Shown here piece by piece: positions 1 through 10,589 of a DNA stretch of 64,000 bases. This stretch comes from Nymphaea colorata (lineage: Eukaryota; Streptophyta; Magnoliopsida; Nymphaeales; Nymphaeaceae). The notes under the pieces were generated by a model, which was not told the DNA's origin, did no database searches, and was given only the letters and a program-made list of their open reading frames with translations. Numbering within the stretch: position 1 is the first letter of the stretch; each line of letters begins with the position of its first letter. The position numbers and the translations under genes are program-made. The stretch lies in assembly GCF_008831285.2 (NCBI RefSeq), contig NC_045148.1, positions 4,772,001-4,836,000 of the forward strand, read 5' to 3'.

Positions 1-1
1 G

Positions 2-2202
2 AATGTAAACTTTCTGGGTCATGTAATATCAAAGGATGGTGTGTCCGTCGACCCGGCTAAGGTGTCGGTTGTACAGGACTGGAGGACACCTTGCAGTTTA
101 ACTGAGGTTAGAAGCTTTTTGGGATTGGCTGGATACTATCGCAGGTTTATGCAAGACTTTTCGAAAATAGCTATGCCCATGACTAAGCTATTGAGAAAAG
201 GAGTGAAGTTTGTTTGGAATGAAGAGTGTGAGAAGAGTTTTCAAACTTTGAAGGACAAGCTTACTTCTGCCCCTATTCTGACGCTTCCATCAGGTCATTC
301 CGGTTTTGTGGTGTACACAGATGCTTCAGGGATCAGATATGGTTGTGTGTTGATGCAGCATGGTCGTGTGGTGGCCTATGCATCAAGGCAGTTGAAGGCC
401 CATGAGCAACACTATCCCACTCATGATTTGGAGTTGGGAGCAGTTGTCTTCGCATTGAAGATGTGGAGATACTATCTCTATGGTGCAACATTTGAGGTGT
501 TTACAAATCACAAGTCCTTGAAGTACATATTCTCCCAAAAGGATCTCAACTTGAGGCAAAGAAGATGGATTGAATACCTAAAGGATTATGATTTTACCAT
601 ATCATATCACCCAGGCAAAACAAATGTGGTGGCAGATGCATTGAGCAGACATGCCAAGGCAACAATGTGCAGCATGTTGACCCGTTCTTGGACATTATTG
701 CAAGATGTGATAGTTTGGCAGCCTTACCTCTGCGATGAGAACAAGGCAACGATGACGGCCTTGATACGACATCCTTTGATGGAAGAACTTGTAATGAAGC
801 AAAAGGAAGATCCAGAGTTTGCTAAGAACATGGAAGAAAGCAAGAAGACAGATTCTCCTTGGCATCAAGATGATGATGGTTCATTGCGGTTTCGACAAAG
901 ATTGTGGGTTCCTAAAGATGAAGGGGTGAAGCATCAGTTGCTTGATGAAGCTCACAAATCTAAGTTTTCTATACATCCTGGCAGTACAAAGATGTTTCAG
1001 GATATGAAGAGAAATTTTTGGTGGCCTGGAATGAAGCGTGAAATTGCAGAATATGTGGCAAAGTGCTTAGTTTGCCAATAGAAAAAAGCAGAGCATCAAC
1101 GGCCAGGAGTCTTGTTGCAGAGAATAGATATCCCAGTGTGGAAATGAGAATATATAACGACGGATTTTGTGGTTGGGTTGCCTCACATCCGAAGACAACA
1201 TGATGCCATATGGGTGATTGTTGATCGACTTACGAAGTCTGCCCATTTTATGCCAATCAGAATCAGTCAGTCCTTGAACAGTCTCGCAGAGTTATATATT
1301 GGCGAGATAGTGAGATTGCATGGAGTGCCAAAGTCTATCATTTCGGATCGAGATCCACGTTTCACCTCTAGGTTTTGGGGGCAACTGCAGAAGGCATTGG
1401 GTACCAACCTTAAGCTAAGTACAGCGTTCCACCCCCAAACGGATGAACAATCTGAGATGACCATTCAGACCTTAGAAGACATGTTGCGTGCTTGTGTCTT
1501 AAAGTGGAAAGGAGAAAGGGATAAACATGTGAAACTGGCAGAATTTGCATATAACAACAGTTACCACTCTATTATTGGGATGACACCTTTTGAGGCATTG
1601 TATGGAAGACCGTGCAGATCGCCAGCTTGTTGGACCGAATTGGGTGATGGTAAGATTGAAAACCCTTTAGTATTGCAACACTACACCGACCAAGTGCAAT
1701 TGATAAGGAAAAAATTGTTGACTGTTCAGAGTAGACAGAAAAGCTATGCCGACATTCATCGTAGAGGGTTGGCTTTTGAGGTTGGTGATCATGTGTTCCT
1801 AAAGATTTTCCCTACTAAAGGTATTTTTCGTTTTGGTGTGAAGGGAAAATTGAGCCCGAGGTTCGTAGGACCTTTTGAGATATTAGAGAAGATTGGATAG
1901 GTGGCATACAGATTGGCACTACCACCTGACTTGTGTCATGTTCGTGACGTTTTCCATGTTTCATGCTTCGAAAGTACATACCAGATTCGACACATGTGAT
2001 TGATTTTCAAGGTATTCAGGTGCAATATGATTTGACAATGGAAGAGAAACCTATCAGAATTGTGGATCACAGAGAGCAAGTGCTTCGCACTAAAAGAATT
2101 CATTTAGTGAAAGTGGAATGGCAGTACCATGGATTGAAGGAGAGCACATGAGAACCTGAGGAGGACATGCAGAAGAAATATCCGCACTTGTTCTTGCACT
2201 GA
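2..2202 (+). pseudogene. Ty3/gypsy (Tekay/Del-like chromovirus) pol, 3' part, decayed
   Basis: This is the end of a retrotransposon polyprotein, entered mid-gene at the window edge. Reading frame 2 shows the RT end ([11 protein letters not shown]), RNase H ([14 protein letters not shown], then [14 protein letters not shown]), the integrase zinc finger (HPGSTKMF...CLVC) and the integrase core (DRDPRFTSRFW, FHPQTDEQSEM). A chromodomain-like tail follows (EQVLRTKRIHLVKVEW...EPEEDM), which points to a Tekay/Del-type chromovirus. The frame is broken by TAG at 1079, TGA at 1145, TAG at 1898, a one-base frameshift near 1955-1962 and TGA at 2149. The natural stop is TGA at 2200. Each premature stop can be explained by a C-to-T or G-to-A change. 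The polypurine tract and 3' LTR follow directly, so this is the 3' half of one element whose 5' half lies outside the window. It encodes nothing functional now. Confidence 0.93.
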
Positions 2203-2237
2203 GGTATGATCTAAATTTCAAGGACGATTTTTTTTTT

Positions 2238-2250
2238 AAGGAGGGTAGGA
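2238..2250 (+). other. Polypurine tract of the Tekay-like element
   Basis: A purine-rich run (AAGGAGGGTAGGA) lies 36 bases after the pol stop and touches the TG that opens the LTR. This is the expected place for the plus-strand primer of an LTR retrotransposon. Confidence 0.8.
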
Positions 2251-4833
2251 TGTAACGCTCGTTATTTTGGCAGAGCGAGTCGGGTCAGGGTCCAGACCTA
2301 GACCCGAGCCCCACTCGCATAAGGGGCCCCAACACTGCAGCCCGTCTCCCCTTCCTCGTTTCCCCTTTTCTCTATCGTTTCCCCTATTCGCCTGCTACGA
2401 CCAACACAGTGAAGATCGAGGATGGTGGGTGGAGCAGCGGCGACGGCGACGACAGCGGCGGTGGTGGCGACGGCGGCAGCGTGTTGGGGACGCTTTTTTC
2501 TCTCTTACCAACATGTAGGGTGTGTGGTAAGCAGCGGCAGCAAGCAATCTTGGGCATTGGCACTTGACTGGACGCGTAAAGTGGCTACTAGAAGGGTTGC
2601 AGCAGTTTGGACGCTTAGATTGGGGTGAGCAAGGCCTAATTAAGCTCAAATTATTGAATATTACCTATTAGAGCTAGTATAATTATTGTTTGAGCAGGGC
2701 TTAGAATTGATGTTTTGGGATGCATGTTAGCGATTTTGTTTTTGGGGGAAAGTTTAGGATTATGCTGGAAAGCGTTGATTAATGCCTATAATGATCATTT
2801 AAGCATGATGTTGATTTTCGAGGTAATAGGGAAGCATGGTAGAGATTGTGTGGTTGTAGGGAAGATTTAGGACTGTTTTAGTGAGCCTATAGCACACGTT
2901 TTTGTGAACGGGTGCATCTTGGAGTTAAGTAAGGAAAGTGTACGTAAGTTGGAGGTGCCTTCGGGGTTGACGCCTTGATTAAACAAAGTTGCGAGAAAGG
3001 CAATAGTGGTGGATGGATTGATGACTTTGGGGTCTTGATGTTGGTGGCAACGTCGAGATGTAAGGAGGAGGTCTTTTGGAGAGCTTGTTGGTCGACATTA
3101 CCCGTCAACACCCTCTTAAGGTAATGACACGTGCCACAAGGATTTTGTTTTGTATTTGTTTGAATTGTTTAGGTATCTAGTAGAAGCCTTACCTTTTGTT
3201 TATGTCTATAGGTACACCGGGTTCGTCCCGTCGACCTTGAGTTCGAAGCTCGACGAATTTTGAAGAGTTTTGTGAGTGTGCCACATGTATGGCGACATTC
3301 CAGGCAAATCCATGCTTGGGCAAATGGGTGATTGTGTGCTCCTAGGATCATGGGATCATAAGATTGTGATGTGACTTGATTGATTGTCTTGTGAATGAGT
3401 ATATGTATGTTTGTTCATGCGTTGATATACGATATGAATTGTTTTGAAAGGTTATTAGTAGTTTTGAAAAGGTTACGCATTTGCATGTGCATGCTAGAAT
3501 TGATATCTGTTTAGGACAGATGAGGTGGGGTATCGAGTCGAGTGTCTCCTCGACCCCAATTATGCATTAGAAAGCATCATAGAATGATAACTGCATAGGA
3601 CAGCTACGAGTCAATCGCAGATCAAGACTACTCTTTGTAGTTTGGTTAAGTTTTTCAAAGAAATGATTGATGTGATAATTGATACGAATGTTGTGTTTTG
3701 TTGCATATTCATTGCTGTGGGTAATAATGCAAATGAATGGATTGAAGGGTAATTGTACCCATATTGTATGACGGCTAGCTATGACTGTTAGTGTTATGTG
3801 TAGACCTCGTGTGGAGGCAACTGGAGGTGTAAGTGCACTCGTGGAGTGTACCAACCTCATGAGCTAGCCAGTCAGTTTGTGAATGCATTATTTTAATGAT
3901 AATGACAAATAATTAAGAGATGAGAGGCCAGTGGGATGTGGCTATGTGTTTGGAAAACGTCCCGTTTTCGCCACTGGTCTCGCCTGTTCGGAGCGCAGGT
4001 GGTGCAAAGCTCCAGGGTACTGTTGTGTGTTGTGCTTGGAGCATGGGCTCCCGCCTTCCCAACCTGAGTGTCCTAGGGAAGGTTGAGTATCTCTTCTTGG
4101 AATTCACACATCCAAGGATGAGTGCTCCACCGCTGCAGTGGATGAAATGGATCCATACTGTTATGGGCCACTATGGGGGTTGTCTCTCGGCTGTAGGCCG
4201 CCTATGGTGTGCACGTGCCTGTGTTGCACCTACAGGAACTGTTAATTCACTAAAGTTAATGAAAATGTAATGTATATGATTGTATGTGACTGATGTGCAT
4301 AAGATTGATATGAAAGCATGTGATTGAAATTGTGTACTGTGGCCATTGAGTGGCTTGTACGTGTCGTGCTCTGACACGACATAATGATGAATGATTTTGA
4401 TAATTGTTTTCTGATTTGATCCCTATCTAAGAGGGTTTGGTATTTTTCTGGCTTGTTGCCATACTGCGAAGGCTGAGCCTTCAGTTGTTTTCTTTTTCAG
4501 GTTTTGGCGGACCCGGGGCAGCAGGTTGAGCAGATGGCTTCACTCACGTCCTACTGGGGAGGTTTTGGGTTTTGTTTTCTTGTTTAGTGTCGGCGTGTTT
4601 TGGTTTATTGGTATTGATGTCTTGCTTTTGGATAGACATCAATCATATAGTTGGGGCATTTTTGTTATACACATAGATGTGATTTGTATATACAAAATGG
4701 TTATATAAATGAAGGTTCGCCCCATTGTTTTGAATTGCTTGGCTCATCTCTTTTGAACTGTTGTGTAGTCGCACATCGATGCTTTATGTTTAGAAAAAAA
4801 AATGTTTGGGTGTCAAAAGGTCGGGGTGTGACA
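2251..4833 (+). repeat. 3' LTR of the Tekay-like element
   Basis: The LTR runs from TGTAACGCTCG right after the polypurine tract to GGGGTGTGACA, so its ends form the short TGT...ACA inverted pair. At 2,583 bp it fits the long LTRs of the Tekay/Del lineage. It contains a GGC/GGT-rich stretch at about 2435-2485. Open frames inside it, such as 3920-4270, resemble no protein. The 5' LTR is outside the window, so neither the target duplication nor the LTR-LTR divergence can be read. A (GA)n tract touches the outer end. Confidence 0.85.
4702..4709 (+). promoter_or_regulatory. Possible TATA box in the Tekay-like LTR
   Basis: TATATAAA lies about 125 bp from the 3' end of the LTR. If it is the LTR promoter, R plus U5 would be only about 100 bp. 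Position and sequence are the only support, and the region is AT-rich, so a chance match is possible. Confidence 0.3.
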
Positions 4834-4839
4834 GAGAGA

Positions 4840-4872
<33 letters not shown>
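4831..4872. repeat. (GA)n microsatellite at the LTR/LINE boundary
   Basis: About 20 GA units with one GATA interruption. The tract separates the end of the Tekay-like LTR from the LINE remnant. Confidence 0.9.
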
Positions 4873-6489
4873 CTGAAAAGAATTTTATTAAACAGGACAC
4901 ACTTAAAGAGAAATGGATACAGAAATAACTTAAAGAGAGAATTCTTGTCTGAACTTAGCCGAAAGTTCAGGACTCCAAAACACTTTCACAACAGCAGTGA
5001 CCTCAATTTAGAGACTAAATAGCAAGTCCTGAAAATCATAAACCTTCCCTCCAAAAAATGCGCTATACCTCATAGTCCAAATATGCCACCAAAAACAACA
5101 GAGCTACGTTCGCCGTAAAAAAAACATCGCTTTGATCTCCAAATATGCACCAAACTAAGGAGAAGATCATGTGCAAAGGAAGGCTAGGGCACAACTAGGG
5201 AAGGATGATGCCATGATGCATGATATAGTTTTTGAAGTTCCTCACATTCCCAAAATAAATGATATGAGTTTTCTTCTTCTTTCCCACATAGAACACACCA
5301 TCTAGCCAAATATAAACCTCAAGGTTTCAAATTTCATTGTGTCTGAACTCTCTCTTGAAATGTGAATCAAGCAAACACTTGTGTCCTGGGAGGAGAGCCT
5401 TGACCTCATAAGAAAGATTGCAGAAACGACACTGGAATGCAACAACAAAGAGAAATTTATACACCACTGACGTGGAATATTGTCCAAAAAAGTCTTCAGT
5501 CTAGCCCATTTGTTGAGAAGACGAAGAATTAAGAACCAGTCTATCCATGAAATAAGGTAAGACTTGCAACCATACATTTAATAGAAACGATCTTTTGAAA
5601 GCAGCAGAGGCTGATTGGACACTTGTACTAGTTGATATTTTTGCCTAGTTAACCTACTAGAGGCACCATCACTCAATAAACTGGCATGCCACCTTTTAAA
5701 AACAAAAGTTAGATTTCTAATTCTCGTATTTGAACCCCTAAACCACCTTGTTCATTAGGTAAATATAAGACTTTCCATGCCACATGATGTCGCTTACAGG
5801 CTATAGAGAGGGGATCATCTCAAGAGAATTTTGACAACGAGGAGTTTACGGATTACATCACTTTAATAGGCATCGACACATGACACACAGTGGCGGAGCC
5901 AGAAGTTTTTAGCTATGGGGCACTCTTATAGAAATTCTCATTTATGAAGGGGTACAACATATATAAATAAGTACATAATTGTAAGAAATGTATGTAAAAA
6001 TATGTAAAAATAAATAAAAAATTTGTTGTTGGCATGAGCAACTGCCCACGCCAGCTTATATGTAGCTCCATTACTGATGACACATAAGATGCATAGGAAT
6101 AGTGGACCACATATGCTTAATGGGAGTTAGACGGCCTACCATAGAGAGATATTCCCTATCCAAGATGGCAGTCTCACCCTCACCTTGTCCACATAAGGAC
6201 TCCAATCACTTATTGTGATCCTCCCTACCTTGGGAGGTAGTCCTAAGAATGTCATAGGGAGATTAGCAATAGGGTAGTTAAATATGCATGAAGGCCACTC
6301 TTCTTAAATTTTCAGTGGGGTTGAATAGAAGTCACTGAGAACTTCGAATCATTAATATGAAGGCCCGAAAGAATAGAAAACATTTGTTAATGGAACAAAG
6401 TGTAGGCCATTTGTTGTATCATCACCTGGCCAAAGACAATCAGGTGGCCTTGAAAAGAGCCTATAGATGGGGTCAAAAGAAAATGTACA
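4873..6489 (-). pseudogene. Non-LTR retrotransposon (LINE) ORF2 remnant, RT end and zf-RVT
   Basis: The reverse strand carries the C-terminal part of a plant LINE ORF2, readable only by moving between frames. From high to low coordinates it shows an RT segment (FLSGLHIND-like, near 6350), FLGLPPKVGRITISDW (about 6165-6255), a GRLxxIK-like stretch (about 6115-6150), then VAWKVLYLPNEQGGLGV (about 5735-5790) and a zf-RVT finger with WCVLCGKEEENSYHLFWEC (about 5240-5310). These are the usual late-RT and post-RT landmarks of L1-type plant LINEs. Many stops and frameshifts make it a dead copy. A hAT MITE splits it at 5888-6076, and an LTR end interrupts it at 6490. No clear poly-A tail is seen before the (GA)n tract at its 3' end. 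Confidence 0.85.
5888..6076. mobile_element. hAT-type MITE (189 bp) with 8-bp target duplication
   Basis: The element starts CAGTGGCGGAGCCAG and ends TAGCTCCATTACTG, an imperfect terminal inverted repeat matching at 10 of 14 positions. It is flanked by a perfect 8-bp direct repeat, ATGACACA, at 5880-5887 and 6077-6084. An 8-bp duplication with CAGTG-type ends is the hallmark of hAT transposons. It has no coding capacity. It splits the LINE, whose frame resumes across the duplication. A relative lies at 29225-29427. Confidence 0.82.
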
Positions 6490-7270
6490 TGCCACACCCC
6501 AAAATTTACACATTTTTTTTTCAATATACTAAAATGCAATAAACACAAAATGCTTTGGCATGTGACAAGCATAAAATTTAATTACATTAAACATATAACA
6601 GTCTTTTGGCCATTCATTTTCATTATCCATAAAATATATGGGTATCAAAATGTTTATGGAAAATCGACTTGATGTTCCGATTTTATTTTCTTTCAAAACC
6701 CAAAATCCACATGTCCAAAAGTAAGCAAGTAAACAAAAAAATGATGTGTCAGCTCACAAAACATTTCTTTTCTAATGAGATGTGAACTATGCCCTTTGAT
6801 CTGTTTGTTGCCCAGGCCTACTGGGACACCAAAATAAAATGCCAGAGAAGGCTGAGCCTTTGTAGTCTGACAGACAACTAGCCAAAATATAGACTCCCTC
6901 AGGTGTGTGCATTAAGTTATATTCCAAGCCTGCATAGTAACCAGCATGATAACACATTTTTATAATGAAGCATATTGTATCAACGACTTATATCACATAT
7001 CTCACATGTAATGCAATTTTCAAAGTAAATTAATTGGTAAGGTATAATCTCATAAATTTGTAAAACTCAATACTCAATACAAAAGGACTTGAATTGTACA
7101 GAATTCTAAGCTGAATAGGTTGGCATAGATGAAATCTGAATCGATGTTCATATGGAGATAAACTAAACATTTTTTGTTGAATATATGGTTTGATGTGTGT
7201 TTACTATCCTGCATATTTATGCACCATTCGTTCTCTATGCCACATGTCAACAATTTGCATCCCAAAATTT
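6490..7270 (-). repeat. Probable LTR fragment of a second Ty3-type element
   Basis: On the reverse strand this stretch ends with TTTTGGGGTGTGGCA, a near match to the terminus of the Tekay-like LTR. It also holds an AAGGCT(C/G)AGCCTT block near 6850 similar to one in that LTR near 4470. The upper limit is a guess. It interrupts the LINE at 6490. Confidence 0.35.
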
Positions 7271-7274
7271 GATT

Positions 7275-7430
7275 TAACTTTTGGACTGCTTCAAAAAAAT
7301 AAATTTTTATGGAGAAAAAGGGAATCTCCCATCGGTATGAGGATTGACAATTTTTGGTGCTTTTAGTGGGGGTAACTAATCCAAGGGCTATGCTCATTCT
7401 TGATGCATTTCATTTTCACTTAAACATTAT
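7275..7430 (-). repeat. Short fragment of the 2-3 kb LTR family (copy F)
   Basis: On the reverse strand, 7321-7387 is one of eight copies of a conserved core (...ATACCGATGGGAG...). It is followed by the GGGATGC-type sequence that lies near the 3' end of the better preserved copies. Homology is lost above about 7430. Confidence 0.6.
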
Positions 7431-8809
7431 GTTAACACTTCAATTTTTTCCAAAATTTTCTCAATGGCATTTTTGAAAATTGTTAAGAAAATTCTCAGGC
7501 CAGAGTTGATGTGTATCTAATCCAATTCTAGATCTAAGTTTAGGAACCACCTGAAAAAATTTAATGAATTCCAAAAATTAAGATTTTTTGTCAAATTTAG
7601 GCAAAATTCCAAGATTAAGTTTGAGATTGATGCAAATCAAGATCTAAAACTTAAAATTTGAATCAAGATTAAAATTCTCATTAGTGAGAGTTAAAATCTC
7701 ATTCCAACACGAAGAGAGAAAAATAAGTCAGTGTGACTCTTTCTCTCTCTTTGTTTTCTCTCTAGAAAAATCTAAGAATGAATCGCCTAGAGCAACAATT
7801 TCCTCAATTTCCTAAAAAAAAAAACTATGCAAGAAAACAATTCACGAGAATCCTGATCTGGATTTAACTCAAATCAAGCATGAACGAGTTAATCCATTCT
7901 CAATTCAAGCGAGTCAAAAAACTTTTTCAATCTCGATGCGCCATGACAAAGCGCTTGAGACTAGATTAGCCATGATCTAGAGCAATTAAATAAAGGGTGG
8001 CTCAAGAGAGCACACTCTATTCATTTTTTTTAAATAAACTAATTGGTTTTTTGAAATAGTAAAAAATTGAAGAGGCATTCGAAGAACACATCTTTCTTCA
8101 TCCTCATTTAGAATTTTTGAAAATGAAAGAGGAAAAGTCCAAAAAGACTTACTTCCCCTCATTAGTTTCAAATTCAAGTAATTTGAACAAGTATTTTTAA
8201 AATTGAAAAAATGGAACAGCCCATTTGGACGTCTCCCTAGCTGGTTCCAAAAATGGAACCAGGAAATTTTGGTTCAATTGGAAGGGGAACCAGCCATTAA
8301 AGATGTTCCCCAGTTCTTTTCTTTCTCATTTGAATCCTAACTAGCTGGTCAAAGACCAAATCTCCATAGCTGACATGAAGGGACAGCCCCTCCATGCTTG
8401 CTTGATTCTGAATAGGCAAAGAAGACAAGGAAGCCAAAGTAAGAGATCATTGGCAAGGGAAAATGTGCCCCTTGCATGCAGCCCTTGCTTCCTCTCTATG
8501 CCAAAGTCATGGAGATTGTTCCATGATTCCTTGGCTTTCCAAAAAAATCTGTCTAGCTCCAAGCCATGATGACTTGGTGCCTACATAAACCATCCCTTAC
8601 AAGCAGCTAAGAACCTTGGCAACACCCTTGGAAAATCCTTAGCAGCCTTGGACGTCTCCCTCAAGTGCTCTCTCAAGCTCCCATGCCATCCCCTCAAGCT
8701 ATATCTCCAAGCTCTCTTGCTCCATCCAAGAGACTATTGGTTCCTTAGCTACAACAGGAGGAGGACGTTAGCCTCAGATGCAAATTTCTCAAGCCCAAGA
8801 TGTCATTAG
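7431..8809. other. AT-rich DNA without a recognised gene
   Basis: I find no gene, splice structure or transposon protein here. Open frames are short and resemble nothing. A small hairpin (GGTTCC, AAAAAT, GGAACC) sits at about 8243-8262. The composition becomes CAAGCT- and CCTTGG-rich from 8590, continuous in style with 9350-9730 on the far side of the AT-rich insertion. Confidence 0.5.
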
Positions 8810-8817
8810 TTTGACAC

Positions 8818-9341
8818 ATAGTCACAAATAACGTCTCACAGTTTTAAATGGTGATTATTTTCTCGGGTATAATACAACAAGCTTGAAAAAAATGGAGAAA
8901 ATATGGTAAATTTTTAAAAATTTTAAAAATTAAAAATGAGGAAAAAATAAAATAAATGAGAAACTAATAACACAAACATCAAGAGATAAGTAGATTTGTA
9001 ACACAAACATCGAAAGATAAGTAGATTTGCAACACAAACATCGAAAGATAAGTAGATTTGCAACACAAACATCGAAAGATAAGTAGATTTGCAACACAAA
9101 CATGGAAAGATAAGTAGATTTGCAACAAAAAAAATAGAAAATGAAAAAAAAATGTTTGACATTAAAAAAACTGAAAAAATGAAAAACAGAAAAAAACGCG
9201 AAAAAGAACGTTAAAAACGTGCGTTTTAAACTTTTTTTTCAAAAAAATGTGTTTTTTTTTTAGTTTTAAACGGCTAGTTAATTTATTGCGTTTCTTCACG
9301 TTTTTTTTTTTTTTTAAAATGCGTTTTCTGTAACTGTGGAC
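8818..9341. mobile_element. Possible AT-rich insertion flanked by imperfect 8-bp repeats
   Basis: A very A/T-rich block interrupts a moderately GC stretch. The flanks carry TTTGACAC (8810-8817) and TTTGACAT (9342-9349), an imperfect 8-bp direct repeat. CACAGTT near 8837 and AACTGTG near 9333 are inverted, but the outermost bases do not pair well. Runs of AAAACG and CGTTTT appear in opposite orientation near 9190-9330. The transposon type is unproven. Confidence 0.35.
8968..9127. repeat. 31-bp minisatellite, about five copies
   Basis: The unit contains CACAAACATCGAAAGATAAG. Copies start near 8971, 9002, 9033, 9064 and 9095 with only one to three differences each, so the array is recent. Confidence 0.95.
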
Positions 9342-9349
9342 TTTGACAT

Positions 9350-10506
9350 CATCTTGAGCTCAGCCCAAGGTGTAACCAGCTCAAGCATATTCCAGCTTGG
9401 ATCAATCCCAATTCCCAAGTCTCCAAGCTTGGTTCAACTCTCCAGCCAATCGCCTCCACCAAGGTGCACTTGAGGTAGGCATCTCCAACTTGACTCTAAC
9501 TGTAAGCAACAGCTTGGTTCAGCCTAGACACCCCCATTCAAGGTGTCACAGTCCAGTCGGGTCCAGCCTAGGCCTTTCTACTCAAAGCAACTCACCCTAG
9601 TCGCTTCTCCATCCTAGGCACTTCAGCCTAGTCAACCACCTGCCCATGGCATTTCAGCCCAACTCGGCACCTTGTTTTGAATGGCGGTCCAAGCTCAACT
9701 TAGCCTCAAGTTTTCTAGCAAATTAGGTCGGTAACCTCTCTAGCTTGCATGGAAATTAATTATATTAACATGCATGCATAATTTTTTCCAAAAAGAACGA
9801 GGATAGGACCTCATTTAGCAAAATGATTCTACCATCACCTGCGTCACAGCAGCCTTGGTGATGGTGATGCCTCTTCCTACCATGTTAAAGACTAGGATTT
9901 GAATACCATTGGTTTTTAACATCTTAACACCCAAATCAAGGGGTTCCATTTCTGTTTTTCGATTTAAACTAGCAACTTGATTTTCAGCCTACCAAATGTT
10001 GGTGATTGGTCACCATGGTGAAATCCTAACCAGTCTTATGGTTTGAGGTCTTCGCCAAGCCATTTAACTCAAGAATGTCACTTCTCTTTTGCTGCTCCAA
10101 AACAGAAACCCTCATGCATGATTTTGAGCATTCTAGTCTCTATAATTTGTGACATGTTTCTAAGCATTACCTTGCTGGAAATGATGGACATTCTATACAT
10201 ACCTCTTTATGAGTGACAAATAGAAATGACAAATGACTTGTGGGTTTGGGCTGAGATTTCTTCTATTTTTAAAACCTGGGAATAATGTCAGCTGGGTTAA
10301 TACTAAGATAATGTACATGTTAATGCATATGACATGCATTCCCATGGTTGTTCAATCCTACTTGTGCCAAATTCTGTTTTTTCAAAATAAAAAAATGATG
10401 ATTTCAAAATCTAATATAAAAAGATCCCATTCGTATAACATTGTAGGAATCCTACCATGGTTTGGGCAAAAATGCTATCCTTTTATCTATGTAATCATAT
10501 GAATAA

Positions 10507-10510
<4 letters not shown>
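9350..10510. other. Intergenic DNA, no gene seen
   Basis: 9350-9730 is richer in C and in CAAGCTTGG-like words than its surroundings. It may continue the 8590-8810 sequence. No open frame or domain is recognisable up to the (GA)n tract. Confidence 0.5.

Positions 10511-10587
<77 letters not shown>
10511..10587. repeat. (GA)n microsatellite
   Basis: An uninterrupted AG run of about 38 units, the longest GA tract in the window. Confidence 0.97.

Positions 10588-10589
<2 letters not shown>

Noticed and set aside
3920-4270. 116-codon open frame
   Set aside because: It lies wholly inside the Tekay-like LTR and resembles no protein.
8968-9127. CRISPR-like array
   Set aside because: It is a plain 31-bp tandem repeat with no spacers.
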